A stretch of 64,000 nt of DNA from Piper betle (Eukaryota > Streptophyta > Magnoliopsida > Piperales > Piperaceae). The first letter of the stretch is position 1; every line of letters starts with the position of its first letter. The notes below the pieces were generated by a model. That model did not search any database. It worked only from the letters and a program-made list of their open reading frames with translations, and had not been told where the DNA came from. The stretch spans positions 124,001 to 188,000 of the forward strand of contig JAURVB010008667.1 in the NCBI GenBank assembly GCA_033002965.1, in the 5' to 3' direction. Positions 63,001 through 64,000 of this stretch are shown in pieces. The position numbers and the translations under genes were made by a program.

Positions 63001-64000
63001 ATATTCCAGATGAAGAAATAGAAAAGTTCATATTCTTTATTAGAAGAATTAAGTGATACATCTAAATATAAAACTTTAGAAATAGATGAATCAGATTATT
63101 CAACTAGAGATTCTCATACTACATCATCTGATTGTGAATGTAATGATGTTTATGATACTTGTAAAGCATTAAATAATATAAATATTAATATAATTAATGC
63201 TCAAGAATCATTGTTATTAGATTTAATAGTAATATTCAAGATAAAGAACAAAAAAACAATTAATAGAAAAGGTTTTAGCTTCTACTAAAGAAAATAAGTT
63301 AAAACAAAAAATGGAAACTATAGTTTATCCTTCATATTCTATGCCAGAAGTCTTTAAAAGAATGAAATAGGAAACCCCTGTTACATTACAAGATCATCGT
63401 TAAGAAATTAATACATTAAAATCAAAAGTAATACAATTAAGAAAATGAATTGAAATATTAGAATTAGTAAATGGAAATAAAAATAATGAATCTGATAATG
63501 AAAGTGAAGCTTAAAAACTTTCAGGATTCAGAATTTCAAATAGGTGAAACTTCTAAAACCCCAGAACCTCAAGATTATTTAAATGTTATAGAACAAGCTA
63601 TTAGTAGAAAGTATATTTTAAAAATAAAAATAATTCTTGATAAAAAAATTACATTAGAAACGTTAGCTTTGGTAGATACCGGTCTTTTTTAACTCAATGC
63701 ACAAACAAAAAGAAAAAAATACAAAATTCAATCAAACAAATAGGAATAAGTTTGAAAGATAATCTGTGAAGGATTAATCCTTACTAGATTTTACAAGAAA
63801 ACAATACAAGCTTTATCTACTGCAAATGACCAAAGATTAAAAATTCAGTATAAATTACCTCATGTTGTTGTATGCATAAATAATACATGTTTATACTTAA
63901 CTTTATCTAAAGAGATGCAAGAACAAATGTGATTTTTGGAAATCCTTTCCATGCAATCATAGAATCGTTCTCTATAGACGATACAGGAATTCATACAAGG
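63001..64000 (+). pseudogene. Endogenous pararetrovirus linker and aspartic-protease region, cut by window end
   Basis: A Ser/Asp/Glu-rich linker (near 63040-63200), a coiled-coil-like Lys/Glu stretch (near 63240-63520), and the retropepsin active site ALVDTG near 63670 (DTG at 63675-63683), followed by a stop and then protease-like wording to the end of the window. The reverse transcriptase should lie just right of the window if the copy is complete. Confidence 0.65.

Overview
This window reads as nuclear DNA of a flowering plant. It has split genes with GT-AG introns, a plastid ferredoxin-NADP+ reductase gene, plant-type thaumatin-like and leucine-rich-repeat receptor kinase genes, fossil plant pararetrovirus (Caulimoviridae) sequence and many small non-autonomous elements. 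Very GC-rich exons (DnaJ, cold-shock and thaumatin-like genes) next to AT-rich introns and spacers suggest a monocot, but that is only a guess. Gene density is low: about eleven loci in 64 kb.

Layout. 0.1-3.5 kb: decayed COQ8/ABC1 atypical-kinase pseudogene with an internally duplicated exon. 6.3-6.7 kb: intronless DnaJ11-like plastid J-protein with one frameshift. 7.8-9.8 kb: intact nine-exon FNR gene. 10.6-11.3 kb: GC-cored palindromic element beside a TA microsatellite. 14.7-16.7 kb (minus): 3' part of an endogenous pararetrovirus (RT, RNase H and a downstream ORF). 17.3-17.9 kb: cold-shock-domain glycine-rich zinc-knuckle protein with one frameshift. 19.2-20.0 kb: array of a TRIM-like mini-retrotransposon. 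21.8-24.1 kb: broken, 3'-truncated DarP/YjgA-like (DUF615) gene. 26.6-29.1 and 31.4-33.1 kb: tandem pair of thaumatin-like (PR-5) genes with hydrophobic C-terminal tails. 34.6-39.9 kb (minus): calmodulin-lysine N-methyltransferase-like gene with a nonsense codon and a frameshift, and a SINE-like insertion in an intron. 40.6-43.2 kb (minus): CBM22-GH10 endo-xylanase. 44.0-53.3 kb: nest of mobile elements. 53.9-54.3 kb: second TRIM-like copy. 55.0-55.5 kb: second GC-cored palindromic element inside TA repeats. 57.1-57.9 kb: 3' remnant of a WAT1/EamA transporter gene. 58.2-60.0 kb (minus): chimeric pseudogene joining a PP1 phosphatase C-terminus to an LRR-VIII-type receptor kinase. 60.2-64.0 kb: 5' part of a second endogenous pararetrovirus with its tRNA-Met primer site.

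The genes do not form a pathway; they are unrelated housekeeping, photosynthesis, cell-wall and defence loci. The most notable structures are (i) a retroelement that inserted, inverted, into another copy of itself, both with 5-bp target duplications; (ii) the PP1-receptor-kinase chimera; (iii) two small non-autonomous families, one foldback-like in TA microsatellites and one TRIM-like; and (iv) a repeated pattern of single-base indels in G/C runs of otherwise well-conserved genes. That pattern may reflect consensus errors rather than gene death.
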